A stretch of 64,000 nt of DNA, taken from contig JXTC01000162.1 in the NCBI GenBank assembly GCA_002914845.1, positions 288,904-352,903 on the forward strand. The letters are read 5' to 3'. The stretch is from Trema orientale. Lineage: Eukaryota > Streptophyta > Magnoliopsida > Rosales > Cannabaceae. Position 1 is the stretch's first letter. The number at the start of each line of letters is the position of its first letter. The position numbers and the translations under genes were made by a program. The notes under the pieces were generated by a model, which worked only from the letters and a program-made list of their open reading frames with translations, ran no database searches and had not been told where the DNA came from. Shown in pieces: positions 34,010 to 45,454 of the stretch.

Positions 34010-35859
34010 AGAGGTAATGTAATCCTTGCGTTCTCTTTCTCTGATTTATTTTTCATCTTTTCTGTGTGAAGAATTCTGAATACACTGAATCTTGATTCAA
34101 TTCTGTTTTTACTGCTACAGGAATTCCAGTGAAGAACAAAAGTTTGATCTTTTTTGGATTCCTCTTTGTTATTTTTAGTTTATCCACTATTGTAATAATA
34201 CTACTAAACATACATGCTCGGAACGAATAATAATTGTTGTTTATTTGTCCAAGATAATTATTTTGTTTGTCCTTAAGTGTTTTTTTTTTAGTTTTCTTTA
34301 ATATTTGTTCATTCTTAAGTTTTAGGATTAAATTATGACTCAGGAATGTGTATAGGAATACACTCGGTGGATTATGTCTTCATTTGGAGCAGGAGCCAAC
34401 CTGTACTTACGTGGACATCTCTATTTCACTTCACTCTATCTTGTATTTGAAGAGGTAATGTAATCCCTATGTTCTCTATCTCTAGTTTGTTTTTGTCTTT
34501 TCTACGTGGAGAAGTCTAAATACAGTCAATCCTGATTCAGTTCTGTTTTTACTGTTACGGGAATTCTAGTAAATAACAAGAGTTTGATCCTTTTTGTATT
34601 CCTCTTTTTTGTTTTTGGTTTATACACTATTGTGGTAATACTAGTAATCATACTTGCTGGGAAAGAGTAACAAATGTTGTTTATTTGTCCAGGATATTTT
34701 ATTTTATTTGTCCTCAAATATTTTCTTCAGTTTTCTTTAATATTTATTCATTCTTAAATTTTAGGGTTAAATTGTGAGTCGAGAATGTNTAACCTATAAG
34801 ATTCTACTTTGAAAATCATGATATCAATATTGGTTATCGTGTAGTTCATATATGAATACACTATCCATGTTCTATCAGTTTATTTTTTCAGTTATTCATT
34901 GCAAAAGTATCTGTTGTCATGATTTTCTAAAATATATTAGTATTTTCTGTATTATAGTATTTTAAATATAAATATTATATCATTTGATCCTTATCAGGAT
35001 CATTTATGATATCGATTTCTAATTTGCCTCTGTAATTGAAGAGGTAATGTAATCCCTACGTTCTCTATCTCTGGTTTGTTTTTCATCTTTTCTGTGTTGA
35101 GAAGTCTGAATATAATGAATCTTGATTTAGTGATATTTCCACTATTGCAAGAATTTTGATGAGGAACAAGAGTTCTATCTTTTTTGTATTCTTCTTTTTT
35201 ATTTTTAGTTTATCCACTATTGTGGTAATACTAATGATCATACTTGTTAGGAAAGAATAACAATTATTGTATATTTATCCGATATATTTTATTTTATTTT
35301 TCCTTAAATATTTTCTTTAGTTTTCTTTAATATTTATTCATTCTTGAATTTTAGGTTAAATTATGACTAGGGAATGTGTATGGGAAGGCTACCAGGTAGA
35401 TTATATCTTCATTTGGAGCGACAACAAAGCTGCACTTATAAGGACATCTCTCTTTCACTTCACTGTGTCTTGGATCGACCTAATTTTGGGACTCAGTTTG
35501 TTCCTCCTCTCTCTCTCTAGTACAATCTCGAGGAGATTAAATTGTATGATTATGATGTCTTCACTTTTGGTAACTATGATGAAAATAGTTTACACTTTAA
35601 ACTATGAGTATAACCTATAAGATTCTACTTTGAAAACCGTGATATCAATATTAGTTATTGTGTAGTACATATATGCATACATTATCCCTGTTCTATCAGT
35701 TTATTATTTTAGTTATTGATTGCTACAGTATATGTTGTCATGATTTTCTAATATATATTAGTATTTTTTGTACTATAGTATTTTTAAATATCAAGATTGT
35801 ATCATTTGATCCTTATTAGGATTATTTATGACGTCGATTCCCAATTTGCCTCTATATTT
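34010..35859 (+). repeat. Array block 4: short, full, full (SFF)
   Basis: Units start at 34010 (short, 439 bp), 34449 (full type, but cut at an N at 34789) and 35037 (full, 823 bp). The order matches block 3. Confidence 0.75.
34789..34789. other. Single N at a unit-shortening junction
   Basis: The N lies between cgagaatgt and taacctataagattc. Other full units have more than 200 bp here, including the CT run. Probably a collapsed assembly gap. Confidence 0.8.
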
Positions 35860-38800
35860 GAAAAGGTAATGTAATCCTTGCGTTCTCTATCTCTGGTTTG
35901 TTTTTCATCTTTTTTTTTTTTGTGGGGAAGTCTGAATACAGTGAATTCTGATTTAGTTATGTTTTCATTGTTACAGAAATTTTGGTGAAGAAACAAAGTT
36001 TGATCCCATTTGTATTGCTCTTTTTTGTTTTTAGTTTATCCACTATTGTGGTAATACTATTGATCATATTTGCTAGAAAGGAATAACAATTGTTGTTTAT
36101 TTGTCCAATATATTTTATTTTATTTGTCCTTAAATATTTTCTTTAGTTTTCTTTATTATTTGTTCATTCTTATATTTTAAGGTTAAATTGTGACTCGGGA
36201 ATATGTATGGGAAGTCTACTATGTGGATTATGTCTTCATTTGGAGTGATAACCAACTTGCACTTATGAGGACATCTCTCTTTCACTTCACTCTGTCTTGG
36301 ATCGACCTAATTCTGGGACTCAGTTTGTTCCTCCTCTCTCTCTCTCTCTCTCTCTCATACAATCTCGAAGAGATTATATTGCATGATTCCGTTGTCTTCA
36401 CTTTTGGTAACTAAGATGAAAATAGGTTACACTTTAAACTACGAATATAATTTATAAGATTCCACTTTCAAAACCGTAATATCAATATTAGTTATCGTGT
36501 AGTTCATATATGCATGCTATCCTTATTCTATCAGTTTATTCTTTCAGTTATTGATTACTACAGTATCTACTCTAATGACTTTCTAATGTATATTAGTTTG
36601 TTCTGTACTGTAGTATTTTAAATATTAATATTACGTCATTTGATCCTTATTAGGATGATTTATAATATCAATTCCCAATTTGCCTCTGTATTTGAAGAGG
36701 TAATGTAATCTCTGCGTTCTCTATCTCTAGTTTATTTTTCATCTTTTCTGTTTGGAGGAGTCTGAATACAGTGAATAATTATTTTCATTCTGGTTTTACT
36801 GTTACAGGATTTCTGGGGAATAACAAGAATTTGATCCTTTTTGTATTTCTCTTTATTGTTTTTAGTTTATCCACTATTGTCATAATACTAATAACCATAC
36901 TTACTGGGAAAGAATAACACTTGTTGTTTATTTGTCTAAGATATTTTATTTTATTTTTCCTCAAGTATTTTCTTTAGTTTTCTTCAATATTTGTTATTCT
37001 TAAATTTTAGGGTTAAATTGTGACTTTCGAATGTGTATAGGATGGCTACTAGGTGGATTATATCTTCATTTAGAGTGACAACTAACATGTACTTATTAGG
37101 AAATCTCTCTTTCACTTCACTTTATCTTGGATCAACCCAATTTTGGGGCTCTCAAGGAGATTAAATTGCATGATTCTGATGTTGTCACTTATGATAAAAA
37201 TAGGTTACACTTTAAACTACGAGTTTAACCTATAAAATTCTACTTTCAAAACCGTGATATCAATATTAGTTATCGTGTAGCTCATCATATATACATGCGC
37301 TATCCCTATTCTATCAGTTTATTCTTTCTGTTATTAATTGCTATATTATCTGCTCTTATGAATTTCTAATATATATTAGTTTTTTGTACATGGTAGTATT
37401 TAAAATATGAATATTACATCATTTGATCCATATAAGGATCATTTATGATATCGATTCCCAATTTGCCTTTGGATTTGAAGAGGTAATGTGATCCATGCGT
37501 TCTCTATTTTTAGTTTGTTTTTCATCTTTTCTGTGTGGAGATGTCTGAATACAGTACATCTTGATTCAGTTCTGTTTTCATTATCACAGGAATTCTGGTG
37601 AAGAACAAGAGTTTGATCCTTTTTGTATTCCTCTTTTTTGTTTTTAGTTTATCCATTATTGTGGTAATACTACTAAATATACATACTGTGTAAGAGAAAT
37701 AATTGTTGTTTATTTGTCCAAAATATTTTATTTTATTTGTCCTTAAATGTTTTCTTTAGTTTCATTATGTTTCTTTAATATTTGTTCATTATTAAATTTT
37801 AGGGTTAAATTGTGACTCGGGAATGTGTATATAAAGGCTATTAGGTGGATCAGGTCTTCGTTTAGAGTGACTGCCGACTTGCACTTATGAGGACATCTCT
37901 TGTTCAGTTTACTCGGTCTTGGATCGATTTTGGGACTCTCTTTGTTCCTCTTCATCTCTCTGTCTCTCTAATACAATCTTGAGGAGATTAAATTATATGA
38001 TTCCAATAGCGTCACTTATATTAATTAAGATAAAAACAGGTTGCACTTTAAATTAAGAGTATAACCTGTAAGATTCTACTTTCAAAACTGTGACATCAAT
38101 ATTGGTTATCCTGTAGTTTATATATGTATGTGCTATCATAATTCTGTCAGTTTATTCGTTCAATTATTGACTACTATAGTATCAGCTATCATGACTTTCT
38201 AATATATATTAGTTTTTTTTTTCTGTACTGTAGTATTTTAAATAACAATATTACATCATTTGATCCATAGCAGGATCGTTTATGATATCAATTTCTAATT
38301 TGCCTCTGTATTTGAAAAGGTAATGTGATCCTTGTATTCTTTATCTCTGTTTTGTTTTTCATCTTTTCTGCGTGGAGAAGTCTGAATACAGTGAATCCTG
38401 ATTCAATTCTGTTTTCGCTGTCATAGGAATTATGGTAAAGAATAAGAGTTTGATCCTTTTTGTATTCCTCTTTTTTGTTTTTAGTTTACCCACTATTGTG
38501 GTAATACTACTAAACATACATGCTGGGTAAGAGAAACAGTTGTTGTTTATTTGTCAAAGAGATTGTGTTTTATTTGTCCTTAAGTATTTTCTTTACTTTT
38601 CTTTATATTTCTTTAATATTTGTTCATTATTAAGTTTTAGGGTTAATTTGTGACTCGTGAATGTGTATAGGAAGGGTACTATAGGTCTTCATTGGAGCGA
38701 CTGCTAACCTGCACTTACGAGGATATCTCTCTGTCAGTTCACTCTATCTTGGATCGACGCAATTTTGAGACTTAGTTTGTTCCTCCTCTCTCTCTCTCTA

Positions 38801-40550
38801 ATACAATCTCGAGGAGATTAAATTGCATAATTCCAATGTCGTCACTTGTAATTACTAAGATGAAAATAGGTTGCATTTTAAACTAAGAGTATAACCTGTA
38901 AGATTTTACTTTCAAAACTGTGATATCAATACTGGTTATTGTGTAGTTCACATATGCATGCGCTATCACTGTTCTATCAGTTTAGTCTTTCAGTTATTGA
39001 TTACTACATTATCAGCTGTCATGACTTCCTAGTATATATTAGTTTTTCCTGTACTGCAATATTTTAAATACCAATATTACATCATTTAATCTTTATCAGG
39101 ATCATTTATGATATCGATTTCCAATTTGCCTATGTATTTAAAGAGGTAATGTAATACCTGCATTCTCTATCTCTAGTTTGTTTTTCATCTTTTCTGTGTG
39201 GAGAAGTCTGAATACAGTGAATCCTAATTTAGTTCTGTTTTTACTCTTATAGGAATTCTAGTGAAGAACAATAGTTTTATCCTTTCTGTATTCCTCTTTT
39301 TTGTTTTTAGTTTATCCACTATTGTGGTAATAATACTAAATATACAAGCTGGGAAAGAGTAACAATTGTTATTTATTCGTCCAATGTATTTTATTTTATT
39401 TGTCTTTAAATATTTTCTTTAGTTTTCTTTATGTTTCTTTAATATTTGTTTATTCTTAAATTTTAGGGTTAAATTGTGACAACCAACTTGCACTTACGAG
39501 GACATGTCTCTTTCACTTCACTCTGTCTTAGATCGACCTAATTTTGGGACTCAGTTTGTTTCTTCTCTCCTCTCTCTCTCTCTCTCCCTCTCTCTCTCCC
39601 CAATGCAATCTTGAGGAGATTAAATTGCATGATCCCAATGACGTCACTTATGGTAACTAGGATAAAAATAAGTTGCACTTTAAACTACGAGTATAACCTA
39701 TAAGATTCTACTTTCAAAACTGTGATATCAATATTGGTTGTCGTGTAGTTCATATATACATATGCTATTCCTATTCAATCAGTTTATTCTTTCAGTTATT
39801 GATTGCTGCAGTATCTGTTGTCATAACTTTCTAATATATATTTGTTTTTTCTGTACTATAGTATCATAAATATCAATATTACATCATTTGATCCTTATCA
39901 GGAACATTTATAATATCGATTCCTAATATGCCTTTGTATTTGAAGAGGTAATGTGATCCTTGCGTTCTCTATCTCTGGTTTGTTTTTCATCTTTTCTGTG
40001 TGGAGAAGTCTGAATATAGAGAAACATGATTTAGTTCTGTTTTCATTGTTACAGGAATTCTAGTGAAGAACAATAGTTTTATCCTTTTTGTATTCGTCTT
40101 TTTTTTTTTTTTAGTTTATCCACTATTGTGATAATACTTACTACTAAACATACTTACTGGGAAAAAGAAATAATTGTTGTTTATTTGTCCAAGATATTTT
40201 ATTTCATTTGTTCTTAAATATTTTCTTTAGTTTTCTTTATGTTTCTTTAATATGTGCTCATTCTTAAATTTTAGGGTTAGATTGTGACTTGAAAATGTGT
40301 ATAGAAAGGCTACTAGGTGGATTATGTCTTCATTTGGAGCGACAGTCAACCAGCACTTATGAGGACATCTCTCTTTCACTTCAATCTGTCTTGGATCGAC
40401 CAAATTTTGGGACTCAGTTTGTTCTTTCTCTCTCTCTCTCTAATACAATCTTAAGGAGATTAAATTACATGATTCTAATGTCGTCACTTATGGTAACTTA
40501 GATAAAAATATGTTATACTTTAAACTATGAGTATAACCTATAAAATATGT
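35860..40550 (+). repeat. Array block 5: run of full units
   Basis: Six full-type units start at 35860, 36693, 37475, 38315, 39135 and 39945. Two lack short stretches: 36693 near its CT run, and 39135 around the shared ggaatgtgtataggaagg word. The array ends near 40550 where the unit breaks off after tataacctataaaat. Confidence 0.8.
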
Positions 40551-42375
40551 CGTGGCTATATCTCCACTTTCTTGTAGTATAAGAATCGGTTAGGGTTTAT
40601 AATTAATGATAATGATTCACTTTTTTTTTTAGGTTGCAATTAATACCCAGAATGATTCAGTAATGGTTTGAATTTTGTTTCCTTTTTTTTTATTCCATAT
40701 TTTATTCATTTTTTTTTTTTGCATTTAATTAGGTAGTTTTTGAAAATTGTGTTAGTCATTAAGATTGATATCGTATATAACTGTGTTGATTTGTTTTTAT
40801 TTGAATTCCTAATTTAGTAATATAGAGTAATCAAATTTTGTTTCTTTTATATTTTATTCTTTTATTCCATATTTTATTTAATATTAGGATTTGTTTTTTT
40901 GCATTTAAATTAATTAGGTAGTTTTTGAAAATTGAGTTAGTTATTAAAATTGATATCATACTTGAATGTGTGGATTTGCTTTTATTTCAAACCCTAATTT
41001 AGTAATATAGAGTAATCAAATTTCATTTTCACTTCATTCTTTTGGATTTCTTCTTTTTTAAAAGGCAAATATTGTGAGAAATCATGAATATGAGACACTC
41101 AAACTCGAAGTTTTCTACTTTACATGAGAGGAGTAAGTTACTTAAGGAAAGAAATATCTATGAGTATAAGTCTATATCTCCAAGTCGTCTAATATCTAGA
41201 GAGATTGTTAATATTGCTCGCCGGTATTGATCTCCAAAGAAATGTTCTAATACATTATCAAGTTACAGATTTGGCCTTCGAAAGAGTCGGCATATTGATC
41301 TTAACACCTATTTTTCTCAGTGACTGGAAGGTAATAATTATTTATTTGGGTTTTAAATATGGAAATCTTCAGTGGTGTTTAATGAGTTCAAAGGAGCATA
41401 AATGCCTTCTTCAATGGTTTTAACTAGTTCATATGAAATAGAATAACAAAAAATTATTGATTTAATTTTCTATTTCTTTTATTTTATTGGTGGAATTGCA
41501 TTAATACGTCTACTTAGGTGGAAATCTTATAAGATTTTATTAGGAAATACCAAGTATCGTACATGAAGTTATTCCCTATTTAATATGGTCAAAATTATCA
41601 TTTCAATATTTTCTTTCAATTTTTATTGGTCAAATGTTATTAAATATCAATTGATGATTAATAATGGATTAATTCGACTGATTTTGGGAATAGAAACCGT
41701 TTTTAATACTTTCTAATTAATAGTCATGAATGGGAATAGAAGTCTATAATGGGAAAGAATCAAGGAATGAATATCATATTAATATTCTATTTAAATAAAC
41801 GAAAAGTGTATTAAAAAAGTCATGTTAGTAGGTCACCATTAAGTTGCCATTCTAAAAGAGTTTTATAATATCGAAGCTAATTAATTACAATAAATTTTAT
41901 TGCCCAACTATCAATTTAATTAAAATCGTTAGATTTTCATTAAACAGAACGACTAAAACAGAAGTAACCATCGATGGCAGTAACTATCGAAACATCACTC
42001 ATATATATATATTATATATATGTATGCACTTCTTCAATAAGTATTATATTATTTACCCATTGATGGATATTTTCATTTTCGAACATTGGATTTTGAATGA
42101 ATGGCTAGGATAAGATTAGGAATGTATCAAAAAATCTAATGTAATTAATGAATATACTAATATAGAAAGTTATTTATCTCTATAAATAGTTGGTAACCTA
42201 TTCATGACTTAATGACTCTTACATTTTTTTTTCTTTTCGATTCCGTATTTATTTTCCTATTTTGTAATCTCCATCCCCATTTTTCGTTTTATTTTTCATT
42301 AGTTTTTGTAAATATTTATTTCTTTTGTTATATGTTTTATTTTCTCCACAATACTCATTGTTCGGGATCGGACCT
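40551..42375. other. AT-rich spacer right of the array
   Basis: It holds one tandem duplication (listed separately), a TA-rich run near 42000-42020, and T-rich stretches. A TATA-like ctctataaatag occurs near 42178 but no gene follows. The longest open stretch (41205-41423) has no recognisable motif and I do not call it a gene. Confidence 0.45.
40689..41024. repeat. Tandem duplication, about 180 bp
   Basis: Copies at about 40689-40845 and 40861-41024 share ttattccatattttatt, aattaggtagtttttgaaaa, ttgatatc and aatttagtaatatagagtaa in order. They are diverged by scattered substitutions and short indels. Confidence 0.85.
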
Positions 42376-43653
42376 TGTACTCTGAATATTAATAGGACCT
42401 GTAATTAATTAAAACAAAGTAGAGAATAATTGGGATTATGGTTAGATTATAAAGAGTATATAGGCGTAAGGGCTATTACAACACAGTCTATGTGTCGAAG
42501 TCCTGATAGGCAGTCGATATAGAAAACGACACTTCTCACAGCGTCCTTATCACGTTAGCGGTTGCCGAGATAACGTACTTACAATATAATAATAATATAA
42601 TAATAATGGCGTAATAATAACGTAAGTGTTATCACAACGCTGACACTACATATCGAACTCTCGATAGGCGGTCGCAATAAAGAACGACTCTTCCCACGGC
42701 ATCCTTGTACATAGGCAGTTGCAGGGATAACTAGCTTACGGAACGATAATAATATAATAATGAGATAATGATAAAAGAATCTAGTTGACGGAGGCAAATA
42801 AACCGACCATATTGTAAACTAGAGGTTGGATATAGAAAATAAAGGGGTTAGAGATGATATAATAATAGCAATAATAATAACAGAAATAAGTGAGGGATAA
42901 TGAGAGAACACGAAATCCCGAACTTGTGCCACAGGTCAAGCACAGAGTTTGAGGAGAGTAACTTGGGGCCCACAAATCACTGAAGTGCGAGGGTTAGAAA
43001 CTGCATGCAAAGAAGCTTGTTGTACAAGTTAGTAGAAAAAGTAACGTAAAAATAACAGGATAGTAGAAAATGGTATAAAAGTAATTGATTAGTAAGAGAG
43101 TGACATGAAACCAGTTATTGGACCTTAGACATATGAATAAATAAGTGCGGACTTAAGAAATAGACATACAAAAGTATCTAGACTTGTATAAATATTTAGG
43201 AAAATACAAATACTAAGGAGACTTGTTGATCAAGATTCACACATGCATGGAAATGCAAAAATGGGTATACATACATATATTTATATAAAACAAAGATAAT
43301 AAGATGTGCATATAAAGTTGTGTGCACGTGTAAGTGTGAAAAGATGACCAAGTTAAAAAAAAATGCATGTATAAACAAGCCGAGATGTTGATGGAGGTGT
43401 TGATATTGAGGTAACCAAGTGGTGATAAAAGGATGAAGTTTTGGTGACTTTGGATGAGAAATGGATGGTAATGTTGGTGGCAATATACCCACGGGTTGAA
43501 GGGGGAAAGGAGTGATGGTAGTGGTGTTAAAGATGTATCTAAAAGAAATAGAAGATGGTGATGATGATATGGAAGTTACAGATGAATACAAAGCAAGAGC
43601 AATAGAGCAAAGAAGCTTGAAAACATAAATTGATTGGAAACAAGGAGAGAAAA
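42376..43653. other. Spacer with duplicated segment, no gene recognised
   Basis: The first part contains a tandem duplication (next entry) between ATA-rich runs. An open stretch on the minus strand at about 43196-43723 runs into the LTR to its right and has no known domain, so it is not called. On the minus strand the right-hand part, joined in thought to what lies beyond 61073, reads like a transcribed leader; this is only a guess. Confidence 0.4.
42480..42750. repeat. Diverged tandem duplication, about 145 bp
   Basis: acacagtctatgtgtcgaa, cgataggcagtcg-like, aacgactctt-like, cttgtac-like and gcttac words recur in the same order in two copies separated by an (ATA)n stretch. This resembles repeats seen in plant gypsy LTRs, but no ends were identified. 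Confidence 0.6.
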
Positions 43654-45454
43654 TGTCACGCCCCACTCCCAAGGACGTGCGCCACATACCCATAAAGCAA
43701 AGCCCCATAAGTATGCAAGGCATCTTTCTATAAACTAATATAATTAAGAATATTTAGTCTCTAATAAGCACCAATGTATAATATAAAATCCAACAACTCT
43801 TATAAAGTTTCCAAATATTCAAAATAAACACTATATTGTAGAAATTATAATCTAATAAATTCAAGATGATCAACCTTCCGAGACTTTATATTTCTCAATT
43901 AAGATGAAGAAATTCCTTTCTTTGAACCATGTTCCTCAATTACTACTAAATAAGTTCTCCCTTAGTATACCTCTTAACTGACGATCTTTAAAACCTGGGA
44001 GGAAAAAATAAAAGGGTGAACTAGAAGCCCAGTAAGTAACCATTAACCTTAACTAGTTGGATCAAGTATATGTAAACCAAAATCATTAACGAATATTTTT
44101 CAGAACAAATTTGGTTTCTGAAATTAATACTTTTGAAAATATTCAAATCAAGTCATTTAGTAAATAATTTAACAAAAAGAAGTAATAAGTTTCCAAATCT
44201 GTCTTTTCGAATCCCTTTTTAGTCAATAATAATTTCAATTATACTTCTCCGCAGTTTTTGGTGACTATGGCTACACTTAACCCTTGTGATTAGGTCCGAA
44301 TCTGCCACAAATAACCCTGTAGCCGGGTCTGAATCTACTACAAATAACCCCTGTAGCTGGGTATGAATCATGAATCTACTACATTTAACCCTGCAACTAG
44401 GTCAGTACTGTCCACATATAACCCCTGTGGATTGGGTCCACATGCATAGTCACTGAAGAGAGATTCAAAATACTTATTTACAATTAATCATCAATAATTT
44501 CACTTTTATGTCATTATAATATTGTAGTCATTCCAAAACAATTTTCTTATAACTATATTCAATAGTAATTCATATACTTGATCCATAATTTAGTATAAAA
44601 CATAGAATCATACTATTTTTATAAAAATTACGTTATTTCAATAAAACAGATTTCTTTCAATAAATAGTCTTATTACCAAAATATATTTTACTTGAAATCA
44701 TATTTTAAAGAAAATATTTGTAAACATGATTCTGTTAGAAGTAATAAAACAATAAAAATATTTAGCTTTTGGATGAGGAAAACTACTAGAAAAGATCAAA
44801 GGTTACTTACCTCGTTCGTTTTGTCTATTTAACCAAAATAATCAACATAACCTCTCAAACACCTATTATCACACAAATCATATATAAGTATCACAACAAT
44901 AAAATCATATTCTAACTACACTAAAAATATTGACTACTTCCTGCCCATACATCTTCTATAATCAACCTCATAGCTTTTCCCAATAATGTCAATTTCTCAC
45001 GGTTCATAGTAATTCTAACATCTCTCTAAAAATTACCAAACTTAGGGGACTTGTTCTATATGTCATGGGATCTTAAAAGTACCAAGAATGTGACTATAGG
45101 GTTTAAAGGTAAGCCTCGTGCAGCTGGATAAGCCGCAGTCACGTTTTGCTAAAAGTACCCAAAGTTTCAGATTTTTCTAGATTCGTAGTACTCACTTTAA
45201 TTGGCTATAACTCTCTGGTTACAAGTCCGTTTTTGACAAATTATATACCGTTGGAAAGCTAATTAGATAATCTTTCTAATTATACTAAGTATGACCTAAA
45301 AAGACCAGTAAAATTCCCTGAAAAGCTAGTCAGATTCTCTATTACGTTTTTTTACATCTTAGCCCAAAACTTAAAAATTCATAACTTTTTATTTACCTAA
45401 CCAAATCACTCAAAATTTGTCTTGTTTAAATCCTAATATCAATAGGCTTCATCA
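43654..45454 (-). repeat. Left LTR of the old element, first part
   Basis: This aligns with 58883 to about 60672 of the right LTR. It includes at about 44270-44440 a set of degenerate units (aacccctgtagccgggtctg, aatctactacaaata) of roughly 31 bp, also present at 59460-59665 in the other LTR. Confidence 0.9.

Larger units (their letters stand above)
19790..40550 (+). repeat. Large direct tandem array of a gene-leader/intron-derived unit
   Basis: A unit starting at gaagaggtaatgtaatcc...cgttctctatctctg recurs, always in plus orientation, with anchors near 19788, 20447, 20886, 21325, 22786, 29437, 29855, 30296, 31040, 31906, 32346, 33187, 34010, 34449, 35037, 35860, 36693, 37475, 38315, 39135 and 39945. 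Full units (about 780-866 bp) contain, in order, the anchor; gatttctggtgaagaacaag; tttatccactattgtg; gtaacaattgttgtttattt; ttcttaaattttagggttaa; atgtcttcatttggagcgac; cttggatcgacccaattttg; a CT run; ttaaactacgagtataacc; tcttatcag-like gatccttatcagga; and gattcccaatttgcctctgt. Short units (about 440 bp) jump from cactctgtcttg directly to tatttgaagag. The open stretches inside units are parallel translations of the same DNA and look non-coding. A MITE and an LTR element interrupt the array. Confidence 0.92.

Noticed and set aside
20143-36414. Several 60-130-codon open stretches with similar peptides (DYVFIWSD..., LFHFTLSWIDPI...)
   Set aside because: They are parallel translations of the same array segment, have different ends in each unit, run into CT repeats, and are absent in other units. 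There is no sign of protein-level constraint.
19790-40550. Array as CRISPR, rDNA spacer or snoRNA/tRNA cluster
   Set aside because: The units are hundreds of bp with no constant short repeat and unique spacers. I recognise no rRNA, tRNA or C/D-H/ACA box pattern, and the host is a plant.
43196-43723. 175-codon open stretch on the minus strand
   Set aside because: It starts inside the old element's LTR and runs over its border into the spacer. The composition is low-complexity and no domain is recognised.
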